Positions 36,279 to 45,466 of a stretch of 48,758 bases of DNA are shown one piece after another. The notes beneath the pieces are model-generated. The model was given only the letters and a program-made list of their open reading frames with translations, was not told where the DNA came from and did no database searches. A program made the translations under genes and the position numbers. The stretch spans positions 1 through 48,758 of the forward strand of contig NZ_BOQB01000122.1 of NCBI RefSeq assembly GCF_018332475.1, written 5' to 3'. Origin of the DNA: Bacillus sanguinis. GTDB taxonomy: Bacteria; Bacillota; Bacilli; Bacillales; Bacillaceae_G. Position 1 is the first letter of the stretch, and every line of letters begins with the position of its first letter.

Positions 36279-37124
36279 TTACCCTTCGTATAACTCTTTA
36301 TATTTTTTCATATGTGCCAATTGTTTATTTAAACCGTATTCTAACGGAGTATTTCTTTTTATCGAAATCACCTCTACAGCTTCATCTCTTTCTTCCTCAT
36401 TCTCTTTATTTACTTTATCCTCTGCACGTAAAAGGTTCATACCTTTTTTCCATAATGATTTTTTGCCACTAAGTAAATTGTATATACCGAGATGCCCCTC
36501 GTTCATTCGATTTTCCCATAAGTATTCACATACATCTTCCACATACAGTAGATCCCTTCCGTTTTCCTCACTGGCATAATGGCACTCTTTCTCACCCAAT
36601 TCCGATAAAATGAGCTGGTGATACATCATAAAAGATGGTTGCCACGGCCCATATAATGTAGGAACTCGAAATACACTATACTGCACCTCTCCTTTTTTCA
36701 ATCCTTCTTCCACTTTCGAAAATAAACGTTTATTTTCGGATTCATCTGCGTTTCCTGCTTCAATAGAAGAAATTAGATTTAACTTCACTTTATGTTCTGC
36801 ACACAATCTTATAATCCGCTTTAAATACTGTAATATGACCCGTTCATTCCGAAAGCCACTTTGTTGATTTGGCTCATACAGGCAAAAGTAAACCGTATCG
36901 AACTTCTCTGCTTCTACTGATTTCCATCCATCTTCATCTCTTATCGAATAATACGTAAATAACGCATTTCGCCCAATTAACAATAACTTCTCTTCATTAA
37001 TTTTTGTCATATTATCGAATTCATCAAAATCAAGACCATACACTTCTACTTCCTCTGCAATCATTTTATTCACAAGGTGATAACCTACAAACGTAAGTGC
37101 ACCTATAATTAGCACGCGCTCCAT
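36279..37124 (-). CDS. NAD-dependent epimerase/dehydratase (extended SDR)
   Basis: A 281-residue protein. The N-terminal VLIIGALTFVGYHLV is a Rossmann loop that departs from the usual GxxGxxG: it reads G-A-L-T-F-V-G, so only the first and last Gly remain. The YxxxK catalytic pair is not obvious either. Later SLYGPWQPSF-like text (TLYGPWQPSFMMY) and VEDVCEYLWE match the sugar epimerase fold. I chose ATG 37124 behind GGTTGGTGG over 37163. It may have lost catalysis or bind a different cofactor. Adjacent to a YjaU-like protein, 56 bases downstream. Confidence 0.78.
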   Translation of the reverse strand: MERVLIIGALTFVGYHLVNKMIAEEVEVYGLDFDEFDNMTKINEEKLLLIGRNALFTYYSIRDEDGWKSVEAEKFDTVYFCLYEPNQQSGFRNERVILQYLKRIIRLCAEHKVKLNLISSIEAGNADESENKRLFSKVEEGLKKGEVQYSVFRVPTLYGPWQPSFMMYHQLILSELGEKECHYASEENGRDLLYVEDVCEYLWENRMNEGHLGIYNLLSGKKSLWKKGMNLLRAEDKVNKENEEERDEAVEVISIKRNTPLEYGLNKQLAHMKKYKELYEG

Positions 37125-37180
37125 ACCACCAACCCTTTCTCCTTGAAACAAATAGCTCCTCATTTATGTATATGGGAGCC

Positions 37181-37915
37181 TCACAATTCTTCTTCATATT
37201 TTTTAAAGAAATCAGTCGTTTGCCTAACCATTTTATATTTCACATCTTGCAGATGGAATAAGACTGAAGTATCACATTGATTGAACTGTCTCATTTTCTC
37301 GTATTTACGTAACAACTGTTTTCTTCCTCTTTTTTCTTGTGTTGATACGAAAACTTTAACAGGTACACAAGATGGAAGGAGCGTAAATGATTTCTTATTT
37401 ATTTTGGATTCTAATTCTTCTTCTTTGGAGTCATACGCTAAACTTAATTCCTTCACGAGTCTTTTGTAAAAAAATTTATGCTCTTTCTCAAACTCCACAT
37501 ATTCTGGTAAATCTAAGCACGGATTTAACATAATGACAGAGCGTATACATTCAGGGTATTTGTTCATCATTTCAAGCGCTACAAGTGCCCCCATACCATC
37601 TGCCATAATGTGCATTTTCGCATTTAATGTCTCTTTTCTCAAAACAACGTCATATAAGCGTTTTGCTAGACGAACAGATTGGTCGTTTCCCCAATGTCTT
37701 CCGTATAAATTAGAAGAAAAGACCGTGTAGCCTTTCTCAATAAGGCCATGTAAAAAATAAGATCTACCTGCATGCTGTGTCCATAAACTTGTACCATTCT
37801 CAATAAAGTAGTTGTAATCACCAAGAAGCATGACAGAAAATCCATTTGGCTTCTCCGGTAAATAAATAACACATGGTTCTTTTTCTAAATAAAAAAAACG
37901 TTCCGTAATACTCAT
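37181..37915 (-). CDS. yjaU: Alpha/beta-hydrolase-fold protein (YjaU-like), nucleophile missing
   Basis: A 244-residue protein with a hydrolase-fold layout. The elbow reads MADGMGA (104-110) where active hydrolases have GxSxG, so Gly107 replaces the Ser nucleophile. The oxyanion-side strand (GFSVMLLGD) and the later loop (VIMLNPCLDLP) fit the fold. It may be a pseudo-enzyme, or use another residue. The start is ATG behind GGCGGGGG. It precedes the SDR gene on the same strand. Position matches yjaU of B. subtilis. Confidence 0.75.
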   Translation of the reverse strand: MSITERFFYLEKEPCVIYLPEKPNGFSVMLLGDYNYFIENGTSLWTQHAGRSYFLHGLIEKGYTVFSSNLYGRHWGNDQSVRLAKRLYDVVLRKETLNAKMHIMADGMGALVALEMMNKYPECIRSVIMLNPCLDLPEYVEFEKEHKFFYKRLVKELSLAYDSKEEELESKINKKSFTLLPSCVPVKVFVSTQEKRGRKQLLRKYEKMRQFNQCDTSVLFHLQDVKYKMVRQTTDFFKKYEEEL

Positions 37916-38071
37916 TTTTCCCCCGCCTTATTTTCTAAACGTATAAAAGTACTCTTTTATAATGTATGAACGGAATGCAAATTTGCGTTGAAAAATCTAC
38001 AAATATTTTTCTATATTCTTTTTTCAATTGTGTTACAATAAGGACAGATTGAACGAATAGAGGTGTAAAAT

Positions 38072-38254
38072 ATGCGTTTCATTTGGGCATTAATTTGGTC
38101 GTTCGCGCTTGTACATATGATGAGCTACGTAATCGGCTCTATGACTGGCGGTACATACGATTTTAACCAAGCGTCTATTTTCTCAGTTGTTCTTGCGGTA
38201 TTAGTACTAGCAATTTCAGCTGCAATTCCAAACGAGCCAGTAGAACAACACTAA
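38072..38254 (+). CDS. yjzD: YjzD/DUF2929 small membrane protein
   Basis: A 60-residue protein with two membrane helices (about residues 3-24 and 33-53) and a short polar C-terminus. Start ATG behind AGAGGTG. A good promoter stands 33 bases upstream: TACAAT at 38034-38039. In B. subtilis YjzD is essential-gene-adjacent and of unknown function; the same neighbourhood (comZ, fab) is conserved. Confidence 0.82.
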   Translation: MRFIWALIWSFALVHMMSYVIGSMTGGTYDFNQASIFSVVLAVLVLAISAAIPNEPVEQH

Positions 38255-38290
38255 AAAAAGAGTCCGGATTTTATCCGAACTCTTTTTTAA
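38252..38290 (+). terminator. Terminator of yjzD
   Basis: AAAAAAGAGT-C-CGGAT pairs with ATCCG-AACTCTTTTTT around TTT. Begins inside the stop codon. Confidence 0.85.
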
Positions 38291-38402
38291 CACGGATAAA
38301 AAATCCTTTATCATCCTTTAACGGTTAAATAACTAATATAAGGACAAAAAGCACTATTCACTTATTAAAAAAGACTATATCCAAATATAAAGGGGTAATG
38401 TT

Positions 38403-38711
38403 ATGAATTTCAAAGATTATAAGATTTGCAATATTTACGGCCAACAAATGTGGCATGATCAAGCTATAATTATTGGTAACAAAAAAGGACTAGAACAATT
38501 AAGGGATATGATTGATGTAGCATTAACTGAAAATCAAAGTGAAGATGTTTTCTATCCAACCGATTTTGAAGGATACGAATTGAAAATTATTTGTCTAGAA
38601 GATGAAAAAACATTGGAGCACTTAGCTTTGCCCTACCACGATGAAAATTACTACACTAAAAACGATAATGAAGTTGCACCAGAGTCTATAAACAATAAAA
38701 AAAGCACTTAA
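38403..38711 (+). CDS. Hypothetical protein, possible immunity protein
   Basis: A 102-residue acidic cytosolic protein. Core text IIIGNKKGLEQLRDMID and FEGYELKIICLED recalls small immunity proteins of polymorphic toxin systems (Imm32-like), by memory only. ATG behind AAAGGGGTAATGTT. Convergent with a secreted hypothetical protein 10 bases away; the two share one terminator. Acidic charge and place fit an inhibitor of that protein. Function unproven. Confidence 0.6.
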   Translation: MNFKDYKICNIYGQQMWHDQAIIIGNKKGLEQLRDMIDVALTENQSEDVFYPTDFEGYELKIICLEDEKTLEHLALPYHDENYYTKNDNEVAPESINNKKST

Positions 38712-38727
38712 GAGTGCTTTTTTAATA
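38697..38727. terminator. Shared terminator of convergent genes
   Basis: AAAAAAAGCACTT-AAGAGTGCTTTTTTA hairpin between the 102-residue and 238-residue genes. Confidence 0.83.
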
Positions 38728-39438
38728 TGCAACTGTTCTTGTATCCGGTTTATGACCACTAGGAATAAACTCTTTTAATGTTCTATGCATACCAGTATCC
38801 GGAGCTATATGAAAGTGCCAAATTGATTGCTTTGAACCTGGTTTCAATGGGATCGGCCCATGATCTACAGCAAAGACCCTACCAATCCTTTTTCCATTCG
38901 CTTTTTGAAATACAACAACTAAACTATTCAATTCATGATTTCTACCCTTTACATCCCATGCAACATCATAATTCTTACCAAGCTTTTGAATATGCGGTTT
39001 TAAATAAGATTTAGCAAAACTTACACCTTTTTTAGCTACTAATTTTAGTGCTTCACGCCCAACAATCATCGCAATTGGAACCACTAAAGGTAAAGCATAT
39101 TGTACCTCAGGATTTAGCGGATTAGAAAGCTCATTTTGATATTCTTGTTGAATCGCCATATACTCATCTGTACTGAAGTACTCTTTAATAAATCTATCTT
39201 GTTCAAACTCAGATAAACCCTCGAATTCCTCTTCTGTATATGGAATTTTATCAATATACTCTTCAAGCTTCTTATCAACTTCTAATAATTTCGTTTCAAA
39301 TTCTAAAGAGTTCTCTCCCACAAATTCATGTGCTAATTCATTCTTTACAACTCCTTCTTCCGTATGAGCGCTGGCGAAAGGTGTTAGAATGTTAAAAACT
39401 AAAAATACAGTACAGATAAAAAATAAAATTCTTTTCAT
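38722..39438 (-). CDS. Secreted hypothetical protein, possible toxin
   Basis: A 238-residue protein. A signal peptide (MKRILFFICTVFLVFNILTPFASA) with Ala cleavage site at about residue 24 sends it out. Residues 30-105 are helical and acidic. A hydrophobic patch (ALPLVVPIAMIVGREALKL, about 120-138) is followed by a basic linker. The C-terminal 80 residues carry Asp-His-Gly (VDHG), WHFHIAP and MHR, three His clusters that could be a nuclease-like active site. This layout (signal, linker, hydrophobic joint, variable catalytic tail) is like Bacillus secreted toxins. Start ATG behind AAAGGAGTT. Not recognised by name. Confidence 0.6.
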   Translation of the reverse strand: MKRILFFICTVFLVFNILTPFASAHTEEGVVKNELAHEFVGENSLEFETKLLEVDKKLEEYIDKIPYTEEEFEGLSEFEQDRFIKEYFSTDEYMAIQQEYQNELSNPLNPEVQYALPLVVPIAMIVGREALKLVAKKGVSFAKSYLKPHIQKLGKNYDVAWDVKGRNHELNSLVVVFQKANGKRIGRVFAVDHGPIPLKPGSKQSIWHFHIAPDTGMHRTLKEFIPSGHKPDTRTVAY

Positions 39439-39584
39439 TTTTTTAACTCCTTTGTTTTTTCTTTACAAAGGTGATTATACATGATAATTTTTGTAAAAAA
39501 ATGAATAAACTTTCTTTTAAGGTAATTTTAAAATACATTATATTAATTAATATGATGTATTAACTTAGATGTCCTGACGCAAAA

Positions 39585-39623
39585 ATAGGCTATGGAGAAA
39601 ACCTCCTCCACAGCCTATTTTCA
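39585..39623 (-). terminator. Terminator of clpB
   Basis: AATAGGCT-TGGAG.. pairs with CTCCA-AGCCTATT around AAAACCTC; a minus-strand T5 follows. Confidence 0.8.
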
Positions 39624-42221
39624 TTTCACACGCACGACTAATTCGCTATTTTCTACATCAACAACTACGTGACTGTTATCAGTAATCGTTCCTGCAATTA
39701 ATTCTCTCGCTAATTTCGTCTCAACTTGACGCTGTACATATCGTTTTAGTGGACGAGCTCCGTACATCGGATCAAATCCAGCTTCTACAACAAATTCTTT
39801 CGCTGCGTCTGTTAATTGTACTGTAATATGACGGTCAGCTAAACGACCTTGTAATTCTTTTACAATTTTATCAACAATACCTTTAATTTCATTCGTTGTA
39901 AGAGGTTTGAATAAAATAATTTCGTCGACGCGGTTTAAAAACTCTGGTCGGAAATGTCCTCTTAATTGCCCCATGACAAGTTCTCTTGATTCTTCTTTAA
40001 TGGAGCCATCTTCTTCTAATCCATCTAATAAATGAGCAGATCCAATATTTGATGTCATAATAATAACTGTGTTTTTAAAGTCTACTGTACGTCCTTGCGA
40101 ATCTGTAATGCGTCCGTCATCTAACATTTGTAATAAAATATTGAATACTTCTGGATGCGCTTTTTCGATTTCGTCTAATAAAATAACGGAATACGGTTTA
40201 CGTCTTACTGCTTCTGTTAATTGACCGCCCTCTTCATATCCAACATATCCAGGAGGCGCACCAATTAAGCGTGACACAGCGTGTTTCTCCATATACTCAG
40301 ACATATCGATACGAATCATTTGCTCTTCACTATCGAATAAAGACTGCGCTAACGTTTTTGCAAGTTCTGTTTTACCAACACCAGTCGGTCCTAAGAAGAT
40401 GAAGGAACCAATTGGACGGTTCGGGTCTTTAATACCAGCGCGTGCACGAAGAACTGCGTCTGATACTAAGCTTACCGCTTCCTCTTGTCCGATGACACGC
40501 TCTGATAAAATTTGCTCTAAGCGTAGTAATTTCTCGCGTTCCCCTTCAACGAGTTTTACGACAGGAATACCAGTCCAGCGTGAAACAATATCAGCAATCT
40601 CTTCTTCACTTACTTCCTCACGTAATAAACGATTTTCTTGTTTATTATGCGCGCCCATTTCTTCTGCTTCTTTTAACTCTTTTTCAATTGCAGGAATTTT
40701 CCCATGGCGAAGTTCCGCTGCTTTATTTAAATCGTAATTCCCTTCTGCTTCTTCTAATTCACGGCGCAGACGCTCTAAATGTTCACGTAAGTCACGAACT
40801 TTGTGAATATCTTCTTTTTCTTTCTCCCATTTCGCTCTCATACCACTTGCAACTTCTTTTAAATCCGATAATTCACGTTGCAACGTTTTGAGGCGTTCTT
40901 GGCTACCAAAATCCTTCTCTTTTCCAAGAGCCGCTTCTTCAATTTCCAGCTGCATAATGCGGCGCGTTACTTCATCTAATTCTGTTGGCATAGAATCAAT
41001 CTCTGTTCGAATCGTTGCACACGCTTCGTCAACAAGATCAATTGCCTTATCTGGTAAGAAACGATCCGAAATATATCGATCTGATAAAACAGATGCTGCT
41101 ACAATCGCGCGGTCATGAATATTTACACCGTGATAAATTTCAAAACGCTCTTTTAAACCACGTAAAATGGAAATTGTATCTTCAACAGTTGGTTCTTCTG
41201 CTAATACTTGTTGGAAACGTCTTTCTAGCGCTGGATCTTTCTCAATATATTTACGATATTCATCGAGCGTCGTTGCCCCAATGCAATGCAGTTCACCACG
41301 CGCAAGCATCGGTTTCAACATATTTCCTGCGTCCATCGCACCTTCTGTTTTACCAGCGCCGACGATTGTGTGAAGTTCATCAATGAATAATAAAATGCGG
41401 CCTTCACTCTTTTTAATTTCATTTAATACAGCTTGCAGGCGCTCTTCAAACTCACCACGGAATTTCGCTCCAGCTACAAGCGCACTCATATCTAATGCAA
41501 AGATGGTTCTATCTTTTAACCCTTCTGGTACATCCTTTTTCACAATACGCTGTGCTAATCCTTCAACGATTGCTGTTTTACCAACACCTGGCTCACCAAT
41601 TAAAACTGGGTTATTTTTCGTTTTACGTGAAAGAATGCGAATTACGCGGCGAATTTCACTATCGCGGCCGATAACAGGGTCAATTTTCCCCGCTCTTACT
41701 TCCGCCACTAAATCACGGCCATATTTTTCTAACGCTTCATAAGTTGCTTCTGGATTTTGACTAGTCACTCTTTGATTCCCCCGAACTGTCATTAAAGACT
41801 GTAATAAGTTATCTTTCGTAATATGAAATCTTGTAAGTAATTGATTTATATCGCCTTTTTCTTCAGAAAAAGCAAGTAGTACATGTTCAACTGAAATGTA
41901 GTCATCTTGCAATTTCTCTGCTTCTTTTTCTGCTCTTACAAGTAGTTGTTGCAGAGCACCTGTTATATATAATTTTCCTGCTTCTGCACCGCTTCCCGTT
42001 ACAGAAGGCTTTTTCTTAATTAAACTTTCAGCGCCTTGTTTTAACGCTTCTATATCGACTTTCATTTTTTGAAAAATACGCACTGCTAACCCATCTTGCT
42101 CTTCTAATAATGTAAACAAGAGATGAACAGCATCTACTTCTTGATGATGATGAGATACCGCTAAAGATTGGGCACTCATAATCGCCTCTTGTGTTTTTGT
42201 TGTCATTTGATTTAAGTCCAT
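39621..42221 (-). CDS. clpB: ATP-dependent disaggregase ClpB
   Basis: An 866-residue AAA+ chaperone that pulls aggregated proteins apart with DnaK. Order: N-domain (1-145), NBD1 with Walker A GEPGVGKT (209-216), coiled-coil middle domain (about 400-530) and NBD2 with Walker A GPTGVGKT near residue 606. The middle domain sets it apart from ClpC. I chose ATG 42221 behind TTGGAGGA; the frame is open to 42278 but crosses the CtsR operator. Single-gene unit with its own terminator. B. subtilis lacks ClpB, so this is a cereus-group trait. Confidence 0.97.
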   Translation of the reverse strand: MDLNQMTTKTQEAIMSAQSLAVSHHHQEVDAVHLLFTLLEEQDGLAVRIFQKMKVDIEALKQGAESLIKKKPSVTGSGAEAGKLYITGALQQLLVRAEKEAEKLQDDYISVEHVLLAFSEEKGDINQLLTRFHITKDNLLQSLMTVRGNQRVTSQNPEATYEALEKYGRDLVAEVRAGKIDPVIGRDSEIRRVIRILSRKTKNNPVLIGEPGVGKTAIVEGLAQRIVKKDVPEGLKDRTIFALDMSALVAGAKFRGEFEERLQAVLNEIKKSEGRILLFIDELHTIVGAGKTEGAMDAGNMLKPMLARGELHCIGATTLDEYRKYIEKDPALERRFQQVLAEEPTVEDTISILRGLKERFEIYHGVNIHDRAIVAASVLSDRYISDRFLPDKAIDLVDEACATIRTEIDSMPTELDEVTRRIMQLEIEEAALGKEKDFGSQERLKTLQRELSDLKEVASGMRAKWEKEKEDIHKVRDLREHLERLRRELEEAEGNYDLNKAAELRHGKIPAIEKELKEAEEMGAHNKQENRLLREEVSEEEIADIVSRWTGIPVVKLVEGEREKLLRLEQILSERVIGQEEAVSLVSDAVLRARAGIKDPNRPIGSFIFLGPTGVGKTELAKTLAQSLFDSEEQMIRIDMSEYMEKHAVSRLIGAPPGYVGYEEGGQLTEAVRRKPYSVILLDEIEKAHPEVFNILLQMLDDGRITDSQGRTVDFKNTVIIMTSNIGSAHLLDGLEEDGSIKEESRELVMGQLRGHFRPEFLNRVDEIILFKPLTTNEIKGIVDKIVKELQGRLADRHITVQLTDAAKEFVVEAGFDPMYGARPLKRYVQRQVETKLARELIAGTITDNSHVVVDVENSELVVRVK

Positions 42222-42240
42222 CTTTACAGTCCTCCAAATG

Positions 42241-42258
42241 TTTGACTTTCTTTGACCT
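42241..42258 (-). promoter_or_regulatory. CtsR operator of clpB
   Basis: On the minus strand AGGTCAAAGAAAGTCAAA: two tandem GGTCAAA/AGTCAAA heptads three bases apart, the CtsR consensus. It overlaps the transcription start region and should block clpB until heat releases CtsR. Confidence 0.93.
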
Positions 42259-42266
42259 TTGATTTG

Positions 42267-42295
42267 ATTATACGCCAACTGACTTTTTTATACAA
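42267..42295 (-). promoter_or_regulatory. Sigma-A promoter of clpB
   Basis: Minus strand TTGTAT (42290-42295), 17-base spacer, TATAAT (42267-42272), directly upstream of the CtsR boxes. Confidence 0.75.
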
Positions 42296-42389
42296 TAATT
42301 TTGCTTATGTATTTTCAAACTTATTATTGGAAAAAGAAAACAGGAACATTCATTATAGAAGGGGTAAATGAAATTACAATATGCAACGA

Positions 42390-42422
42390 CAAAAAAGCCG
42401 CAATAATGATTGCGGCTTCTGT
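42390..42422 (-). terminator. Terminator of yjzC-like gene
   Basis: AAAGCCGCAAT-AATG-ATTGCGGCTT; minus-strand exit TTTTTTGTCG. Confidence 0.85.
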
Positions 42423-42601
42423 TACGGTTTTCTTTTATATGTCCACTGGCGATTATGATTCGTGTTATTTGGAAACTTGTCACCAGCAGTTAGCTTTACC
42501 ATCTGCGGATCTTTCACCATACTTCCCGTTTCACCAATTTCTACGTAAATGCCATCATTCGGCGCTTTTTGTCCAGAACGAAACCTACGATTTTGTCCCA
42601 T
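42422..42601 (-). CDS. yjzC: YjzC family protein
   Basis: A 59-residue soluble protein (FRSGQKAPNDGIYVEIGETG core) of the YjzC family, conserved in Bacillus, of unknown function. I chose ATG 42601 over the in-frame ATG 42607 since GAAGGAGA is too near the latter, and over further upstream codons with no ribosome site. Single gene ended by its terminator. Confidence 0.82.
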   Translation of the reverse strand: MGQNRRFRSGQKAPNDGIYVEIGETGSMVKDPQMVKLTAGDKFPNNTNHNRQWTYKRKP

Positions 42602-43094
42602 TTCCATTCTCCTTCCATGACGTCTTTGCCTCATTAGTATATCCATTTTAAAAGAAAGCTTTTCTGTCATGTTTAGGAAACAAGTACTACATTTCGTTCT
42701 TGTACATATACATGAATGACACAAGCTGAGGAAGTGATTTCTTTCCTATTTGTAGAAAAAAAAGAAACCAACCTACTATAGGCCAGTTTCAAAGGAGAGT
42801 CAAACATATACGAGAAGATTACATGTTCATTATAAGCCTCATCATGCAAGCGATGTAACCCTTTTCACAATTTGTCCATAATGAAAGAAACATTGTTTGA
42901 ACTTTCTAAAAAGACGTTGACTTTTCTTAATTTCCAGCGAGAAATAGTAGACACCGCATCGCTTTGCGACGTAAGATGGATATATAGTGAAGTTTCCATC
43001 TTTGGTGGTCTCACCCAGCTTAACCTCTTATTTCTGCATATTAAAACGGAAATACAGATAGAAATAAAAATAAATTATTATAAGAGGTGAAATT
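42602..43094. other. 493-base intergenic region yjzC / HAD phosphatase gene
   Basis: No convincing gene; a 72-codon frame at 42872 has no ribosome site. An 8-bp stem AAGATGGA (42973-42980) with TCCATCTT (42995-43002) lies about 95 bases before the HAD gene, next to a GGTGG/CACC pair. This could be a structured leader. A TTGACT -35-like box lies at about 42916. Confidence 0.45.
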
Positions 43095-43904
43095 ATGAAC
43101 AAACAACATTTAATCGCATTAGACTTAGACGGCACTTTATTAACAGACAACAAAATAATTTCCACTCGCACAAAACATACAATTGCAAAGGCAAAGGAAC
43201 AAGGACATATTGTTGTTATTTCAACAGGACGTCCATTCCGCGCTAGTTTTGATTACTATAAAGAACTTGGTCTAAATACACCAATCGTAAACTTTAACGG
43301 CGCTTACGTACATCATCCTCTTGATTCAAAGTGGGGAACACATCACTCTCCTCTTGAGCTAGCAACAGCACAAGAAATTGTCCGAGCTTGTTTTGAGTTT
43401 GGCGTAAAAAATATATACGCTGAAGTAATGGACGATGTGTACGTTCGTGAAATTGATGAAGATAAAAAACATATTTTCGAATTCGGTTCTCCAAAGATCT
43501 TTACAGGAGACTTATTAAATATTTTAAACGATCATCCAACTTGTTTATTAATTGACGCACATGACGAGCATTCCAGTGCAATTCGTCAACATTTAACTGA
43601 TATGCACGCTGAAGTAATCGACCATAGAAAATGGGGCGCACCTTGGCCGATTATTGAAATTGTAAAAAGCGGGTTAAATAAAGCTGTCGGATTACAAAAA
43701 ATTTCTAGTCATTATAACATTCCACAAGAGCGAATTATCGCTTTCGGTGACGAGGATAACGACTTTGAAATGATTGAATTTGCTGGTCACGGCATCGCAA
43801 TGGGAAATGCCATCCCTGAATTAAAATCACTCGCAAACCATACGACGTTAACGAATGAAGAAGATGGTATTGCGCTATATTTAGAAGAGGTTCTTGGGTT
43901 ATAA
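43095..43904 (+). CDS. yitU: Cof-type HAD hydrolase (YitU-like)
   Basis: A 269-residue HAD IIB phosphatase. DLDGTLLT (10-17) holds the nucleophile Asp10 and Asp12. STGRP is motif II, and FGDEDNDFEMIEF is motif IV. B. subtilis YitU dephosphorylates the riboflavin precursor ARPP among others. Start ATG behind AAGAGGTG. Neighbours YitT-like and DUF3813 genes repeat the B. subtilis yit order. In vivo substrate is inferred. Confidence 0.9.
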   Translation: MNKQHLIALDLDGTLLTDNKIISTRTKHTIAKAKEQGHIVVISTGRPFRASFDYYKELGLNTPIVNFNGAYVHHPLDSKWGTHHSPLELATAQEIVRACFEFGVKNIYAEVMDDVYVREIDEDKKHIFEFGSPKIFTGDLLNILNDHPTCLLIDAHDEHSSAIRQHLTDMHAEVIDHRKWGAPWPIIEIVKSGLNKAVGLQKISSHYNIPQERIIAFGDEDNDFEMIEFAGHGIAMGNAIPELKSLANHTTLTNEEDGIALYLEEVLGL

Positions 43905-44009
43905 TCTAAAAATTCCCTGCTTATAGTTTCTCGCCAAACGCTCATACTATTATTAGACGCAAAAGTCAGCGCGTCGATTGTTTTCAGCTAAATAAAGGGG
44001 GTTTTTCGA

Positions 44010-44150
44010 ATGGGTAAAAAGAACAAATCAAAACGTTTTATCCAACAAGGAGCCGATGCTGTAATGAAGCATGATGCAAGATTCCCGTACAGAGGTACAT
44101 TAGCTGAGGCAGAAAAAGCGAGAAGTAACTCTTCTTTTGGAGGGGTTTAA
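44010..44150 (+). CDS. 46-residue basic small protein
   Basis: ATG 44010 lies 10 bases after AAAGGGGG. The product (MGKKNKSKRFIQQGADAVMK start, ends SSFGGV) is basic at the N-terminus and ends 0 bases before the next ATG. Size and composition recall small spore or cytosolic proteins, but it matches no small acid-soluble spore protein that I know. It should be co-transcribed with the DUF3813 gene, whose ribosome site GGAGGGG lies inside its last codons. Confidence 0.7.
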   Translation: MGKKNKSKRFIQQGADAVMKHDARFPYRGTLAEAEKARSNSSFGGV

Positions 44151-44348
44151 ATGGGGAACTTACTATTCCAACAAGCTAGAGATGCTGTTGCAAATGCCGT
44201 ATCTTGTTCAAGCGGTGCTGAACAACAAGATCTCGTATATAGAGCAAAAAACGCTTTGCACTCTGCTTATGCAAACTCTTCAACAGCTGAAAAAGTTCAG
44301 CTACGTGAAATGCAGGAGCAGTTGCAAAACATTACGAATTTGCATTAA
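44151..44348 (+). CDS. DUF3813 family protein
   Basis: A 65-residue helical protein. GNLLFQQARDAVANAVSC is the typical DUF3813 opening; the rest is amphipathic (QLREMQEQLQN). Start ATG behind TGGAGGGG, immediately after the stop of the 46-residue gene. B. subtilis yitR is a member next to yitT/yitU. No function known. Confidence 0.82.
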   Translation: MGNLLFQQARDAVANAVSCSSGAEQQDLVYRAKNALHSAYANSSTAEKVQLREMQEQLQNITNLH

Positions 44349-44378
44349 AAAAGAGGACCAGCTTTGGTCCTCTTTAAT
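44347..44378. terminator. Bidirectional terminator DUF3813 / yitT
   Basis: AAAAAAGAGGACCA-GCTT-TGGTCCTCTTT between convergent genes. Confidence 0.87.
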
Positions 44379-45231
44379 CTTTTCGAAATAACCCAAACAC
44401 TCCGACCGTTTGCAGTACATTTGTAAATGCACCTGGGTCCACTTGTTTAATAACCCTCTCTAATTCATATAGTTCATAACGAGTAATAACAATCATTAAC
44501 ATTTCTTTATTTTCATTTGTATAAGCACCTGTTGCTGGGATAGTTGTAATCCCCCTCACTAGGCGTGAATGAATCGCCTTTCGTACATCTGCCCCATTCT
44601 TCGTAACGATTAATGCTGTAATTTTCACATGACGCGTATGAATCGCATCGATAATTCGCGTTGAAACATACAAAGTTACCAAAGTATATAATGCTTTTTC
44701 CCATCCATACACATAGCCAGCAGCGATAATGATAAGTGCATTAAAGAAGAAAAAATACGTACCGACCGGCTTGTCTTTCATCTTTGATAAAATCATGGCG
44801 ATAATATCTAAACCACCTGTAGAAGCCCCCCACTTTAACGCAATCCCTACCCCAATTGCTGAAATAATACCACCAAAAATCGCATTCAATATGATGTCGT
44901 TCGAGACTGCCCTAACCGGGATAATTTCTAGAAACAAAGTCATAAATATAACACAAAGAAAACTAAAGAAAGTAAAAGCCTTTCCAACCTTTTTCCATGC
45001 TAAAATAACGACAGGAATATTAAACAGACTAAATAAGACCCCCGTTGATATGTGAATAGATAAAAAGTCACCTAATATTTGCGATAACAATTGAGACAAC
45101 CCAGCAAAGCCACTCGCGTACACTTTCGCTGGCGTTAAAAATAAATTCATTCCAATCGCGTTTAACAAACCTGCGACGATTACAACGATTAACTTCTTTA
45201 TAAGTTCGGTATAATTCAACTTCAAATCCAT
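44374..45231 (-). CDS. yitT: YitT family membrane protein (DUF2179)
   Basis: A 285-residue protein. Five or six N-terminal membrane helices (about residues 10-175) precede a C-terminal cytosolic DUF2179 domain that ends in VLQTVGVFGLFRKD. I chose ATG 45231 behind AAGGTGGA; the frame is open to 45357 but crosses the divergent promoter. Transport role suspected, unproven. Confidence 0.9.
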   Translation of the reverse strand: MDLKLNYTELIKKLIVVIVAGLLNAIGMNLFLTPAKVYASGFAGLSQLLSQILGDFLSIHISTGVLFSLFNIPVVILAWKKVGKAFTFFSFLCVIFMTLFLEIIPVRAVSNDIILNAIFGGIISAIGVGIALKWGASTGGLDIIAMILSKMKDKPVGTYFFFFNALIIIAAGYVYGWEKALYTLVTLYVSTRIIDAIHTRHVKITALIVTKNGADVRKAIHSRLVRGITTIPATGAYTNENKEMLMIVITRYELYELERVIKQVDPGAFTNVLQTVGVFGLFRKD

Positions 45232-45331
45232 TTCTAATCCACCTTTATTATTCATGAATGCACCGCTATACATAGTCTTTACGAAAAAGGAAATGATAAA
45301 CGTACAACGTTTAGAAATGGAGTTGATACAT

Positions 45332-45463
45332 ATGCCACATACGAGTGATAACGACAAAAAAGCACGCGATAATAATGCAAAGCGTACGCAAAAAAATGAA
45401 CAAGAACAAAAAAATATTCAGCAAGGTAAGCGTGCCTATTCTAAAAAGACCGATCACCTTTGA
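45332..45463 (+). CDS. DUF3941 small protein
   Basis: A 43-residue very polar Lys/Asn/Gln-rich protein (SDNDKKARDNNAKRTQKNEQ). I chose ATG 45332 behind AATGGAGTTG over upstream codons that lack a ribosome site. Family of Bacillus small proteins, probably unfolded. Divergent from yitT. Confidence 0.78.
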   Translation: MPHTSDNDKKARDNNAKRTQKNEQEQKNIQQGKRAYSKKTDHL

Positions 45464-45466
45464 TTC

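Noticed and set aside
42872-43090. 72-codon plus-strand frame before the HAD gene
   Set aside because: No ribosome site, unremarkable composition and it overlaps inverted repeats of a probable leader.
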